In this document: positions 1 through 8,339 of the stretch, in pieces
Position numbering within the stretch: the first letter of the stretch is position 1
How the letters are laid out: each line of letters begins with the position of its first letter
Assembly: GCA_017935025.1 (NCBI GenBank)
Contig: JAGBIL010000020.1
Location: forward strand, 1-64,000
Direction: 5' to 3'
Length of the DNA: 64,000 nt
Source: Opitutales bacterium
GTDB lineage: Bacteria; Verrucomicrobiota; Verrucomicrobiia; Opitutales; UBA953
Made by a program: the position numbers and the translations under genes
Notes under the pieces: model-generated
What the model was told of the DNA's origin: nothing
Databases searched by the model: none
Seen by the model: the letters and a program-made list of their open reading frames with translations, nothing else

Positions 1-138
1 AGAAAAGTTTTCGAGAAAAATATGAAAAATATAAAAATACAATAAATAAAAAGAAAATAATAATATTTGTAATGTTAAATTAATTACAAAAATAAAACAC
101 AAACCCTCCAATCTACCCCTAAACACCCCCTCAAAAAA
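1..138. other. AT-rich non-coding stretch
   Basis: This stretch is very rich in A and T, much more so than the rest of the window, and has no open frame with coding character. It ends in an A run that serves as the T-run of the terminator immediately to its right when read on the minus strand. No other signal was recognised. Confidence 0.6.
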
Positions 139-175
139 AAAGTTCCCGGGAAAAACATTACATCCCGGAAACTTT
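139..175 (-). terminator. Intrinsic terminator of the DUF456 gene
   Basis: Arms AAAGTTCCCGGG (139-150) and CCCGGAAACTTT (164-175) pair with one mismatch around a 13-nt loop. On the minus strand the hairpin is followed by a run of T (A run at 133-141 on the plus strand). It lies just downstream of the stop of the minus-strand gene at 210-743. Confidence 0.75.
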
Positions 176-209
176 CTATACGTCGAGGAACTGAGAGAAA
201 TATTCTGCC

Positions 210-743
210 TTAAAAAGCGAAAACGATGACGGACCCAAGAAGCCACACGAAGACCGCGAGGCAGTAAAAAAGTTTCACAAGTGTTGCCGCAAGCGCTCCC
301 AGCAATGTTCCCCACCCGGCGCGGGATGACTGCTTCCAGTCGTTCCCGCCGAGAAGCTCGCCGATAATCGCTCCGACAATCGGCCCCACGAGTAATCCGA
401 GCAACATTCCGAAAATTCCGCCAAGCGGAGAAAAAATAATCGGTCCGGCAATCGCACCGATAAGCGCGCCCAAACCTCCGCGCCAGGTTGCACCGAATTT
501 TTTCGCGCCCCACCAGCTCGAAAGAAAATCAAAAACAAGGACGAGCCCGGCAAACACGCCGCTCGCCGTCAGCGTTCCCGCGTTGATCGAAGGTAACATC
601 TCCTCCGGAGCCGATTTCGTAAAAATGAAATAAACGAGCGGACCGCACCAAGCGACAAGCGGACCCGGCAGTCCCGGAAGAAAAACAAAAGCGCATCCGA
701 GCAGTATCAGAACAAACGCGATGACGATAAGGGCTATTTCCAT
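210..743 (-). CDS. DUF456-family membrane protein
   Basis: Predicted integral membrane protein of 177 residues with about four or five hydrophobic segments and many glycine-rich helices. The N-terminal hairpin with LPGLPGPL followed by a long Gly/Ala-rich segment (GGLGALIGAIAGPIIF, GLLVGPIVGAIIGELLGG) is characteristic of DUF456, a family of unknown function found in many bacteria. An in-frame TTG at 767 would add eight residues, but the ATG at 743 matches the usual start of the family (a charged residue followed at once by a hydrophobic helix). It is followed by a clear terminator and appears to be a single-gene unit. Function cannot be inferred beyond membrane location. Confidence 0.75.
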   Translation of the reverse strand: MEIALIVIAFVLILLGCAFVFLPGLPGPLVAWCGPLVYFIFTKSAPEEMLPSINAGTLTASGVFAGLVLVFDFLSSWWGAKKFGATWRGGLGALIGAIAGPIIFSPLGGIFGMLLGLLVGPIVGAIIGELLGGNDWKQSSRAGWGTLLGALAATLVKLFYCLAVFVWLLGSVIVFAF

Positions 744-800
744 TTGCGGACGAATTATCTGAAACAAATACCGGAAAAAACACGAAGCAACGGTTTTTCC

Positions 801-2567
801 TTACTTCTCTTTTTTCGAATGTAAGTGGAACGACGCGAAATCAAGCAATTCCGTTGCGCGCTTCACCTGCGCCTCATGTTCGGTTCCGCCGCCGTACGCG
901 ACCGTGAAATTCTCCTTCAGGTACGCATCCAAATTCTTCACGGAAAGCTTCAATTCCTCGGAAGCTCCGGGCAACGCGGCGCGTTCCCGCAGAATACGGA
1001 TTTTCTCAAAATCTTCGAGCCCGTTGCGGAAATGCGTCAGGCGCATCGACGCACGATTTCCGGGATAAACCAAAAAACAGTCGCCCGCAGGCCAATTTCC
1101 GAACGCCGTCGTTTCAAACGGATTTTTATTCCACGAATTGTACGCCCAGCGCAAAATTCCGTCGAACCCGTTAGCCGCCGCGTAAAAACCGAGCCAATGC
1201 GCTTCTGCGGGAGCACTGTGCGTAAACGAATTCGGTTTCGCCGGGTGAACGCACGTGTAAAACGTCGTCTTTTTTCCTTCTCCGCGACGTTTTTCGGCGA
1301 GCGCGGGAACGTCCCCTCCGGAGTGGTTAAACGTCGGCGAAATATCGTAAACAAACTCGCTCATTTTGGTCGGATGGTCATTTGCGGAAACGATTTTAAA
1401 CTCCGGCGCGAACTGTTCGATCACCTTGCGCGCCGCATTAAGCTGAGCGTCCGGACGTTCGTCGAGTGCGATGCAGGTTTTTTCCAGCCACCCTTTTTTC
1501 TGCAAATGTTTTTTGAAATCGGAAAGAAACGCCCCCCAAACCTCGGAAAACTCCGGCGTATTAATATTAAGCACGAGCGACTCCTGCGTTTTCGACGCTT
1601 CGTCGAAATACCAAATTTTCATCATCCACGGGAGCATTGAATAGCAGGAAATCTGCTCATCGATCCCGATTTTGTTCATCATAAAATCCACCCAGGCATC
1701 AAACGCGGAATAGTCAAATTTCCACTTCCCGTTCGCCTTGCGCGTCCACTTCACCATGGATCCCCAATCGTCAAACGTTTGATGGTTCCAAGGCTCTTCG
1801 ATGATGGAACAAGTTACGACCTTTTGCCCGAGGTCGCGCAGACGCATCATCGGTGCCTCCAACGCTTCGAAATGCTCTTTGCTCCAAGGCTCCACGCCCG
1901 CCCAGCGCGCAACCGACTGCGGGTGCTGCCAAAGATCAAGGTGAATCGCCCAATCCTGCGGCGGCGGGAGCGTCGCAGGAAACACGCGAACACGGAGGCG
2001 AACGAATTTTTTCCCTCCCGCATCGACAAAAAATCTTCCCTGATAAAATCCGGGCACAGCATCGGCGGGAACGTTCACGGAAACGAGAAATTCGCGAACC
2101 GTTCCCGCGGGAACGGACGTTTTGGAGCCCGAGGGATCAACGACATCCGCGAACTGCACGCCGCCCTGCCCGACGGTCCAACGCACGGGCGAAACCGTCG
2201 CTTTCATTTCAATAAATCCGCCCGATTTCTTCTTTGCCCGGGTCCTTAACCTCAACGTCAGCGTTACCGTTTTGTCGTAATCAAGATTTTCCAAATCTTT
2301 TTCCCCGGCGGCGACCGCCACGCGGAAATTTACGGTTTCGCCGCGCCAGGCGCAAGCAAGCGGCGCAGAGCCCTCCCGAGCGGATTCCACCCCGAAATCG
2401 CGCGCAAGCCGCGCGTACGGCTTGAGCCATGTCACGACGGAGTCTTTGCGCTTTGCATTTTTTGAAACGGGCGCAGGTTCAAAGTTTTCCGCAGGATTCG
2501 GCGTTCCCGCAAATGCGTTCCCGCAAAATCCGAGAATCGCGAAGGCAAACAAAGCAACGTTTTTCAT
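801..2567 (-). CDS. Secreted GH123-like / DUF4091 glycoside hydrolase
   Basis: 588-residue exported protein. The start at 2567 gives a clean signal peptide (MKNVALFAFAILGFCGNAFA); a longer frame to 2684 adds a non-hydrophobic tail and is rejected. After an N-terminal beta-rich region (about 30-220) comes a TIM-barrel-like part ending in a DUF4091 domain, the arrangement of GH123 N-acetyl-beta-galactosaminidases. The sequence IALDERPDAQ near the middle carries the adjacent Asp-Glu pair that in GH123 assists and performs acid catalysis with a substrate acetamido group. Many aromatic residues (WAIHLDLWQHP, WMMKIWYF) fit a carbohydrate cleft. Substrate is inferred only; hexosamine-containing glycans are likely, in keeping with the GH20 enzyme at 39.9 kb. 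It lies 19 nt after a small membrane-protein gene and could share its transcript. Confidence 0.75.
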   Translation of the reverse strand: MKNVALFAFAILGFCGNAFAGTPNPAENFEPAPVSKNAKRKDSVVTWLKPYARLARDFGVESAREGSAPLACAWRGETVNFRVAVAAGEKDLENLDYDKTVTLTLRLRTRAKKKSGGFIEMKATVSPVRWTVGQGGVQFADVVDPSGSKTSVPAGTVREFLVSVNVPADAVPGFYQGRFFVDAGGKKFVRLRVRVFPATLPPPQDWAIHLDLWQHPQSVARWAGVEPWSKEHFEALEAPMMRLRDLGQKVVTCSIIEEPWNHQTFDDWGSMVKWTRKANGKWKFDYSAFDAWVDFMMNKIGIDEQISCYSMLPWMMKIWYFDEASKTQESLVLNINTPEFSEVWGAFLSDFKKHLQKKGWLEKTCIALDERPDAQLNAARKVIEQFAPEFKIVSANDHPTKMSEFVYDISPTFNHSGGDVPALAEKRRGEGKKTTFYTCVHPAKPNSFTHSAPAEAHWLGFYAAANGFDGILRWAYNSWNKNPFETTAFGNWPAGDCFLVYPGNRASMRLTHFRNGLEDFEKIRILRERAALPGASEELKLSVKNLDAYLKENFTVAYGGGTEHEAQVKRATELLDFASFHLHSKKEK

Positions 2568-2586
2568 GAGGTGCGAAAAAGAAGAA

Positions 2587-2814
2587 TTATTCCGTCGGCG
2601 GGTTGGGAGCGATAAGGCGCTCGGGCAAAACAAACGCCGATTCGCCGCCGGGGATTTTGTCCACGGAAATCTGAACGAGCTCATCCGCGCCGTAGTTCAT
2701 CTTCGCGAATAAGACAAAAAGCGCAAAGATCCAAAGCACAAAAAGGATTTGCAAACACCACGACAAAAAACCGACTTTTGCCTTCAGAATAAATTCAACG
2801 CGTTTGTTTCGCAT
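2587..2814 (-). CDS. Small single-pass membrane protein
   Basis: 75 residues. A basic N-terminus (MRNKRVEFILKAK) precedes one transmembrane helix (about residues 15-38, LSWCLQILFVLWIFALFVLF), then a short acidic and proline-containing C-terminal part. A strong ribosome-binding site AGGAGG stands 8 nt before the ATG, which argues that this is a real gene. It lies between the O-antigen-ligase-like gene and the GH123-like gene on the same strand, with gaps of about 20-30 nt, so co-transcription is likely. No family recognised. Confidence 0.65.
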   Translation of the reverse strand: MRNKRVEFILKAKVGFLSWCLQILFVLWIFALFVLFAKMNYGADELVQISVDKIPGGESAFVLPERLIAPNPPTE

Positions 2815-2841
2815 AAAAATTTCCTCCTGTAAAAAAATTTA

Positions 2842-4911
2842 TTAGAATTCGGGAATCACATATTCTTCGGATTCGTTGTTCCCGTCAGCTTCATCGGAAA
2901 AACCTTCCCCAAACGAAATCAGCGCGCGCATACTCTCAACGTAACGAGACTTCGGCAACAATGCGGACACACGATCCAACAGCTCCGACGCGGCAGCCGT
3001 CCCCTGCGGGAACGCCCGATAAATTTCTGCACATTCCAGCAGATACGGAGCGTTAAAGGGAGCCATCTCTTCCGCCCGCTTTAAGGTCTTTTCCACCGCG
3101 CCGAAATCACCGACCATCATTTCCGCCGTCGCCCGCATCGGGTAATACGCGGGAACACTTTCGGAACACGCCAACGCCCGGTCGGAAGTCGCTCGAATGT
3201 ACTTTCCATACTCGGCGGACTTCATCGGATAGCGCTGACAATCGAAAACATATTTCATCGAAAGAGCGTTCCACGCATCGCCGTGCCCCGGAGATTTCCG
3301 AAGCGCCGAACGCAAATGCCGATCCGCTTTTTCCAATGCCGAAAAATCGACCTCCGCCTCCGGCAAACCCGTTTCCGCGCTCGAGAAAAACGGTTTCATC
3401 GCAAGAATTCCTTTTTGGTATTCCGCCTCTGTTTTAAATGTCGGAAGAAAAACGCCCAACAATATCGCGGGAACGACAAACGCCACCGGCAAAAGCACAT
3501 GGCGGCGATTTCCGCTGTAAATGATCATGCGCCGATGTTCCGCGCTCAAAAGGAATCCGGCAATTCCGCCGAAAATCGCACACGAAATAACCACGCCCGG
3601 AATGTGGCGCGGATAATCAATTGCAAAAAGCACGCCCACCGCAATCAATCCGCACAGTGTTCCCGCCAACGCAATACGCTCTTCCGGCAGGCTTCCGAGA
3701 TCAATAACTCCCATCTTGCGGCGAAGTTTCGCCCGTTCCGTATCCGCATACCAAGGCAGTTTCCTGCACGCGTGAACACCGCGTGCCATCAAAAGAACGA
3801 ACGGAACCGCGAAAAGCACAAGTCCGACCGCACCGTGCTCGGCAAGCACCGTCAGATAAAGGCTCCCGGCTGTAGTCGGATTCGTCTGCCACTGCGGCGT
3901 ACGATATTGCTCAAATTCATCCGAAAAACGTCCGGAACCGATCCCAAATACCGGATTTTCCTTAAACATTTCCAACGCCGCATACGGGAGCAAATACTTC
4001 GTTCCCGCGCCCAATTCCTCCTCCGAAAAATGCTTTTGAAGCGTACTCGGAATTTCCGCCGTTCTCAAGCAGCCGACATTCGTATTGGCATTGAAAAGCG
4101 CAAACACCGCACAGCCTGCCAGCACGCACCACAAAACGACCCGCGTCGCCCGCCGTTGCACCAGCAGAAGGACCGCAAGCGCTCCTCCGACAAACAGCCC
4201 GAGATAAACTCCCGCGTGGCGGGTAAAAACGATACCCAACAAAAACAGCACCGCCATATAAAGCCCGAAAAGTCGCGCCCAGAGCTTAAATCGCGGACTC
4301 ACGACCAATAGCGCCATCGCAAAAAATGCCAGCAAGAGCACGGCTCCGATTCCCGCCTGATTCCCGAAAGTCGAAAAAACTTCCCGCACCGTACTGCCGA
4401 TTCCGCCGCCGCTTTCAAGCGCCTGCATAGCCTCCTCGCCCGGCTTCAAAAATTCCGCCAGACCGGAAATCAGCGTCAACATCGCCGTCAATGCAATCAA
4501 CCACCAACGGGACTTCTTCGTTCTAGCAATATGAATCGCCACGAAAAACGCCATCAGCGGCAACATATTCACGCAAAACGAATACTGCGCGCGCCAAGGC
4601 GTTTCCGACAGCAAAAACATATCCGCCGCCAAAAATGCCATCCACGGGAAAAACCACAGCGTAATTCCGCTCACGCGAAAACCGCGCCCGATACGCGCCC
4701 AAAAAACGAGCAACTGCGCGCCTACCGCCAAAACCAGCAAGCCGAATGTATAAACGAGATACTGCGCATCCACGCCCCCGATCGAGAAAAACGTTTGCGC
4801 CGTCACGACGCCCAAAAGCACGACGATCGCCGCCGTCATACATCTCAAAAAGCGGTCAGACCATGAAGAAAATTCGAGAAGAAAAAATTTGCGCTGCTGC
4901 TCTAATTCCAT
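2842..4911 (-). CDS. O-antigen ligase/polymerase-like polytopic protein with TPR-like tail
   Basis: 689 residues. About a dozen hydrophobic segments fill residues 20-480, with a large loop containing FGIGSGRFSDEFEQYR and TAGSLYLTVLAEHGAVGL. This Wzy_C/WaaL-type signature (G-x-G ... N/T ... HN or EHG-x-x-G) marks enzymes that transfer or polymerise undecaprenyl-linked glycans at the periplasmic face. The last 200 residues are soluble, with helix pairs (ALEKADRHLRSALRKSPGHGDAWNAL; TLKRAEEMAPFNAPYLLECAEIY) that read as tetratricopeptide repeats, a common extension of this family. Start: ATG at 4911; TTG at 4917 is also possible. It could act on the glycan built by the 18.9-28.0 kb operon, but that is inference because the genes are far apart. 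Confidence 0.75.
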   Translation of the reverse strand: MELEQQRKFFLLEFSSWSDRFLRCMTAAIVVLLGVVTAQTFFSIGGVDAQYLVYTFGLLVLAVGAQLLVFWARIGRGFRVSGITLWFFPWMAFLAADMFLLSETPWRAQYSFCVNMLPLMAFFVAIHIARTKKSRWWLIALTAMLTLISGLAEFLKPGEEAMQALESGGGIGSTVREVFSTFGNQAGIGAVLLLAFFAMALLVVSPRFKLWARLFGLYMAVLFLLGIVFTRHAGVYLGLFVGGALAVLLLVQRRATRVVLWCVLAGCAVFALFNANTNVGCLRTAEIPSTLQKHFSEEELGAGTKYLLPYAALEMFKENPVFGIGSGRFSDEFEQYRTPQWQTNPTTAGSLYLTVLAEHGAVGLVLFAVPFVLLMARGVHACRKLPWYADTERAKLRRKMGVIDLGSLPEERIALAGTLCGLIAVGVLFAIDYPRHIPGVVISCAIFGGIAGFLLSAEHRRMIIYSGNRRHVLLPVAFVVPAILLGVFLPTFKTEAEYQKGILAMKPFFSSAETGLPEAEVDFSALEKADRHLRSALRKSPGHGDAWNALSMKYVFDCQRYPMKSAEYGKYIRATSDRALACSESVPAYYPMRATAEMMVGDFGAVEKTLKRAEEMAPFNAPYLLECAEIYRAFPQGTAAASELLDRVSALLPKSRYVESMRALISFGEGFSDEADGNNESEEYVIPEF

Positions 4912-4968
4912 TTCCAACCAATTCTAACGCGTCGTAGCTCCTACGGGAACAAAAAACTAAAAAGAAAA

Positions 4969-4997
4969 GCGTTCCCGCGATAATCTCACGGGAACGC
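4969..4997 (-). terminator. Terminator of pnp, built from the GGGAACG motif
   Basis: GCGTTCCCG (4969-4977) and CGGGAACGC (4989-4997) form a perfect 9-bp stem, extended by flanking A/T pairs. On the minus strand it ends in T-rich sequence. It lies just downstream of the pnp stop at 5028. Both arms are copies of the window-wide motif in opposite orientation. Confidence 0.75.
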
Positions 4998-5027
4998 CCT
5001 TTTCTGTGTCAGAATTTATTACGCCTC

Positions 5028-7247
5028 TTACTTGCGGCGCGGTCCGCGGTCGCGGTCTCCGCCACGGCGGGGACGATCGCCTCCGCGCGGTTCGGCGGCT
5101 TTCGGTTCGTACGGACGACCTTCCTTTTCCGCGATTGCGGCGCGGCGGGAAAGACGGACGCGACCCTTTTCGTCGACGCCGACGCACTTAACGATAATTT
5201 CGTCGCCGAGCTTCACCACGTCTTCCACCTTATTCACGCGGAAATCCGCAAGTTCGGAAACGTGAACGAGCCCTTCCTGCCCCGGCAGGCATTCCACAAA
5301 GCAACCGAATTCCTTAATCGAACGCACGATGCCCTTGTAGGTTTTGCCGTTCTCGATTTGTGCCGTCGCGAGATTGACTTCGTTAATGGCGAGCTGCATG
5401 GATTCTTCGCTCGTCGCGAAAATGTCAACGCGACCGGAGTTGTCTTCGTTGATGTCGATTTGAGCCCCGGAAAGTTCGCAAATGCGGCGAATGTTTTTAC
5501 CGCCCGGACCGATGAGCGCACCGATTTTTTCCGGATTGATCATGATCGTGTGGATGCGCGGAGCCGTCGGCTTAATCGTTGCGGACGGAGCCGGCTTGGC
5601 TTCGGTGATCATTCCGAGAATCGCATCGCGCGCAACGCGGTTCTGGCGAATCGCTTCTTTCGCGATATCGAACGGCAAACCGTGGATTTTAAGGTCGAGC
5701 TGGAAGCCCGTGATACCGACGGAAGTTCCGCAAATTTTGAAGTCCATGTCGCCGAAGTGGTCTTCCGCGCCGATAATGTCGGTAAGAACGACGTGTTTGA
5801 CGATCTTTCCGTTTTCGTCCGGAAGCGTCACCAAACCGCAGGAAATCCCCGCGACGGGAGCGGTAATCGGAACCCCGGCGTCCATGAGCGCGAGCGTGCC
5901 GCCGCAAACGGAAGCCATCGAGGTCGAACCGTTCGATTCCATGATTTCCGAAGAAATACGAATCGCGTACGGGAACTCTTCTTCGCTCGGGAGCACGGGA
6001 ACGAGCGAGCGTTCCGCGAGCGCGCCGTGTCCGATTTCGCGGCGCCCGGGAGAGCCGAACTTACCGCATTCGCCGACCGAGAACGGCGGGAAGTTGTAGT
6101 GAAGAATGAACGATTTCGACTTCGGTCCGCCGGAAAGCCCGTCGAGCTCCTGCGCGTCTTTCGACGTGCCGAGCGTCGCGATGACGAGCGCCTGCGTTTC
6201 GCCGCGCTGGAAAACGGCAGAGCCGTGAACACTCGGGAGCACATCCGTCTTGCAGGAAATCGGACGAAGCTGGTCGAGCGCGCGGCCGTCGGCGCGAACG
6301 CCCTTGTTCAAAATACCTTCGCGATAAACTTTTTCCTGAAGTTCTTCAAACGCGATATTGACGTGGCGCGGGTCAATGTTGTCTTCCCCGAGTTCGGCGA
6401 TGACAACTTCCTTCGCTTCCGCTTTCACGGCATCCACAGCGGCGTTGCGTTCGAGTTTGCCCGGCAGGTAAACCGCCTTGGCGAGCTTTTCGTCCGTATT
6501 CGCGACGCGTTTGCAGATTTCGAAAACCTTTTCGTCGCAAATGACGAGCGGGAACTCTTTCTTCGGCTTGGCGACCTTCGCGGCGAGTTCGCGCTGAGCG
6601 GCAATAATCTTCTGAATCGCGTTGTGAGCAAATTCGAGAGCTTCGATGAAGCGATCGTCCGGCATCTGGTCTGCAGAACCTTCAATCATCATCATATCCT
6701 GCTCATTGCCGACGTAGATAAGGTCGAGCGTCGTGTCGAGCATCTGCTCGTGCGTCGGGTTGACGACGAATTCGCCGTTAACTTCGCCGATGCGAACGGC
6801 ACCGATCGGCCCGTTCCACGGAATATCCGAGCAAAGAAGCGCAGCGGACGCGCCGTTGACCATGAGAATGTCCGGATCCGTGATTTTATCCGTCGCGAGA
6901 AGCAAACCGATAACCTGAACTTCGTTCAAAAATCCTTTCGGGAAAAGCGGACGAAGCGGACGGTCGCAAAGGCGGGACGTAAGAATTTCCTTTTCCGTCG
7001 GGCGACCTTCACGCTTGAAATAACCGCCCGGGAAACGACCGGCAGCGGCAAATTTTTCGCGATAATCAACCGTAAGAGGGAAGAAATCCTGGTCGGGCGA
7101 ACGCAATTCGTTTGCGGCGGTCGCGGTGACGAGGACGGTGGTTCCGCCGCAGGAAACCGTAACGGCTCCGTTGGCTTGGCGGGCGATGGAGCCCGTGCTG
7201 ATTGTGATGCCGTAATCTTCGACATTCACGCTGTATTCTTGTTGCAT
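5028..7247 (-). CDS. pnp: Polyribonucleotide nucleotidyltransferase (PNPase)
   Basis: 739 residues, normal PNPase length. The protein performs phosphorolytic 3'-to-5' degradation of RNA and is a core degradosome component in the cytoplasm. Two RNase PH-like domains (about 1-230 and 300-545, the second with [12 protein letters not shown]-like FSVGE and the [15 protein letters not shown] block), then a KH domain ([16 protein letters not shown]) and an S1 domain ([20 protein letters not shown]) are all visible. The tail after S1 is short and rich in Arg and Gly ([15 protein letters not shown]), which may bind RNA. It follows rpsO, the classical rpsO-pnp arrangement, with a perfect 15-bp hairpin between them that could be a partial terminator or an RNase III-type control site. 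Confidence 0.97.
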   Translation of the reverse strand: MQQEYSVNVEDYGITISTGSIARQANGAVTVSCGGTTVLVTATAANELRSPDQDFFPLTVDYREKFAAAGRFPGGYFKREGRPTEKEILTSRLCDRPLRPLFPKGFLNEVQVIGLLLATDKITDPDILMVNGASAALLCSDIPWNGPIGAVRIGEVNGEFVVNPTHEQMLDTTLDLIYVGNEQDMMMIEGSADQMPDDRFIEALEFAHNAIQKIIAAQRELAAKVAKPKKEFPLVICDEKVFEICKRVANTDEKLAKAVYLPGKLERNAAVDAVKAEAKEVVIAELGEDNIDPRHVNIAFEELQEKVYREGILNKGVRADGRALDQLRPISCKTDVLPSVHGSAVFQRGETQALVIATLGTSKDAQELDGLSGGPKSKSFILHYNFPPFSVGECGKFGSPGRREIGHGALAERSLVPVLPSEEEFPYAIRISSEIMESNGSTSMASVCGGTLALMDAGVPITAPVAGISCGLVTLPDENGKIVKHVVLTDIIGAEDHFGDMDFKICGTSVGITGFQLDLKIHGLPFDIAKEAIRQNRVARDAILGMITEAKPAPSATIKPTAPRIHTIMINPEKIGALIGPGGKNIRRICELSGAQIDINEDNSGRVDIFATSEESMQLAINEVNLATAQIENGKTYKGIVRSIKEFGCFVECLPGQEGLVHVSELADFRVNKVEDVVKLGDEIIVKCVGVDEKGRVRLSRRAAIAEKEGRPYEPKAAEPRGGDRPRRGGDRDRGPRRK

Positions 7248-7345
7248 ATTTTTTGACTTCTTTTTGTGTTCCGCGGGATTGCGGAAACGGGGTTTTATTT
7301 GTTATTTGGAAAAAATTCGGGGAGAGACGATAACCTCGCAAAACA

Positions 7346-7386
7346 AAAGCGTTCCCGCGAATCCGAAAAACTCGCGGGAACGCTTT
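7346..7386 (-). terminator. Perfect 15-bp hairpin between rpsO and pnp
   Basis: AAAGCGTTCCCGCGA (7346-7360) pairs without mismatch with TCGCGGGAACGCTTT (7372-7386) around an 11-nt loop, followed on the minus strand by TTTTGTTT. It begins 8 nt after the rpsO stop. It may terminate part of the transcription or serve as an RNA-processing site before pnp; in enterobacteria the equivalent gap holds the RNase III hairpin through which PNPase autoregulates. The arms contain the window-wide motif on both strands. Confidence 0.75.
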
Positions 7387-7393
7387 CCTCAGA

Positions 7394-7651
7394 CTATCGG
7401 CGCAGGCCGAGCTTCTGAATAATCGCTTCGTAGGCTTCGAGCTTGTTCTTCTTGAGATAGTTCAAGAGCTTACGACGGCGATTCGTCAAAGCGATCAGAC
7501 CGTGGCGGCTGTGGAAGTCCTTCTTGTGCGTGCGCAGGTGCTCGGTAAGGTGAGCGATGCGCGCGGAAAGAAGAGCGATCTGGACTTCGGAGGAACCCGT
7601 GTCCTTTTCGCTGAGTTTGTAATTGCTGATGATTTCGGATTTGTTGTACAT
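7394..7651 (-). CDS. rpsO: 30S ribosomal protein S15
   Basis: 85 residues, close to the usual 88-89. The family block [30 protein letters not shown] (partly quoted: [27 protein letters not shown]) and the basic C-terminal half ([12 protein letters not shown]) are clear. S15 binds the central domain of 16S rRNA and starts platform assembly. It is the first gene of the rpsO-pnp unit. The start at 7651 is the only ATG close to the conserved region. Confidence 0.97.
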   Translation of the reverse strand: MYNKSEIISNYKLSEKDTGSSEVQIALLSARIAHLTEHLRTHKKDFHSRHGLIALTNRRRKLLNYLKKNKLEAYEAIIQKLGLRR

Positions 7652-7980
7652 GATCTGTTGTTTTGTTTTCAGAGCTGACAGGTCTCCCGAAAGGGATTCC
7701 GCGTTTCTGACCCGAAAGTCCGAAACACCGTCTCACCGAGCGTTCCCGCGCGGCAACTCCGGCTTTGCGAGGCTCACACCCCGCAGAACTCGACGCTTGA
7801 AGTTTAATAATGCTCTTTTACTCGCGTTCCCGCAAGAGGAAAGATTCGACGCAAACACCGGACGTATTTGACATCGAAGAAAAAAGCTCCCGAAAAAAAT
7901 CAAATTTGTCTTTACAACGAACCCCGTTCCTCTAATCTTATACACAACGTTTAAACCCCACCCAGAACCCTGTTTTTGTT
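7652..7980. other. Divergent intergenic region between rpsO and a lipoprotein gene
   Basis: About 330 nt without a gene. It must hold the rpsO promoter (minus strand) and the promoter of the lipoprotein gene (plus strand). It contains two copies of the CGTTCCCGC motif (about 7741 and 7825) in the same orientation. No riboswitch or RNA gene was recognised. Confidence 0.5.
7911..7938 (+). promoter_or_regulatory. Candidate sigma70-type promoter of the lipoprotein gene
   Basis: TTTACA (7911-7916) and TAATCT (7933-7938) are separated by 16 nt, about 40 nt upstream of the ATG at 7981. Spacing and composition fit a vegetative promoter; this is inference from sequence only. Confidence 0.4.
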
Positions 7981-8259
7981 ATGAAATACTTGAAGCTCGC
8001 AGTTCTCTCCTCCGTAGTTGCGGCAACGGCATTATTCTCCGGTTGTGCCGGACACGACACGATCCACAAAGGTCCCGGCGTTACTGCTGAAGCGTCGCAC
8101 AATTTCCTCGGTATCGTAAAAACTAATCCGGGCTCCTACCGCTACGTCGACGAAGCCGGCTCTATCGTTATCCGCACGGAAGACCTGTGGTGCCGCCGCG
8201 ACTTTACCGGCGACAACGTTTCGCTCCTCTGGGGCTTGGTCAACATCAACGACTATTAA
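7981..8259 (+). CDS. Small secreted lipoprotein
   Basis: 92 residues. A signal peptide (MKYLKLAVLSSVVAATAL) ends in the lipobox FSGC, so Cys22 is likely lipidated and the mature protein of about 70 residues anchored in a membrane. The remainder (GPGVTAEASHNFLGIVKTNPG ... NVSLLWGLVNINDY) matches no family I know. A candidate promoter lies upstream and a hairpin with a T run downstream, so it is probably transcribed alone. Confidence 0.75.
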   Translation: MKYLKLAVLSSVVAATALFSGCAGHDTIHKGPGVTAEASHNFLGIVKTNPGSYRYVDEAGSIVIRTEDLWCRRDFTGDNVSLLWGLVNINDY

Positions 8260-8290
8260 AATCCGCGCGCTTTCGCGCAAAAAATTTCAC

Positions 8291-8318
8291 GGCTTCGGGA
8301 ACACGGTTTTCCGAAGCC
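8291..8318 (+). terminator. Terminator of the lipoprotein gene
   Basis: GGCTTCGG (8291-8298) and CCGAAGCC (8311-8318) form an 8-bp stem followed by CTTTTTT. The T run ends 13 nt before the ATG of the next gene. A smaller GCGCG/CGCGC hairpin precedes it. Confidence 0.75.
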
Positions 8319-8339
8319 TTCTTTTTTAGCAGAAAAACC

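Noticed and set aside
5262-7256. Long plus-strand open frame (664 codons) opposite pnp
   Set aside because: It is the antisense shadow of pnp; Arg/Asn/Phe-rich composition, no domain, and pnp is certain.
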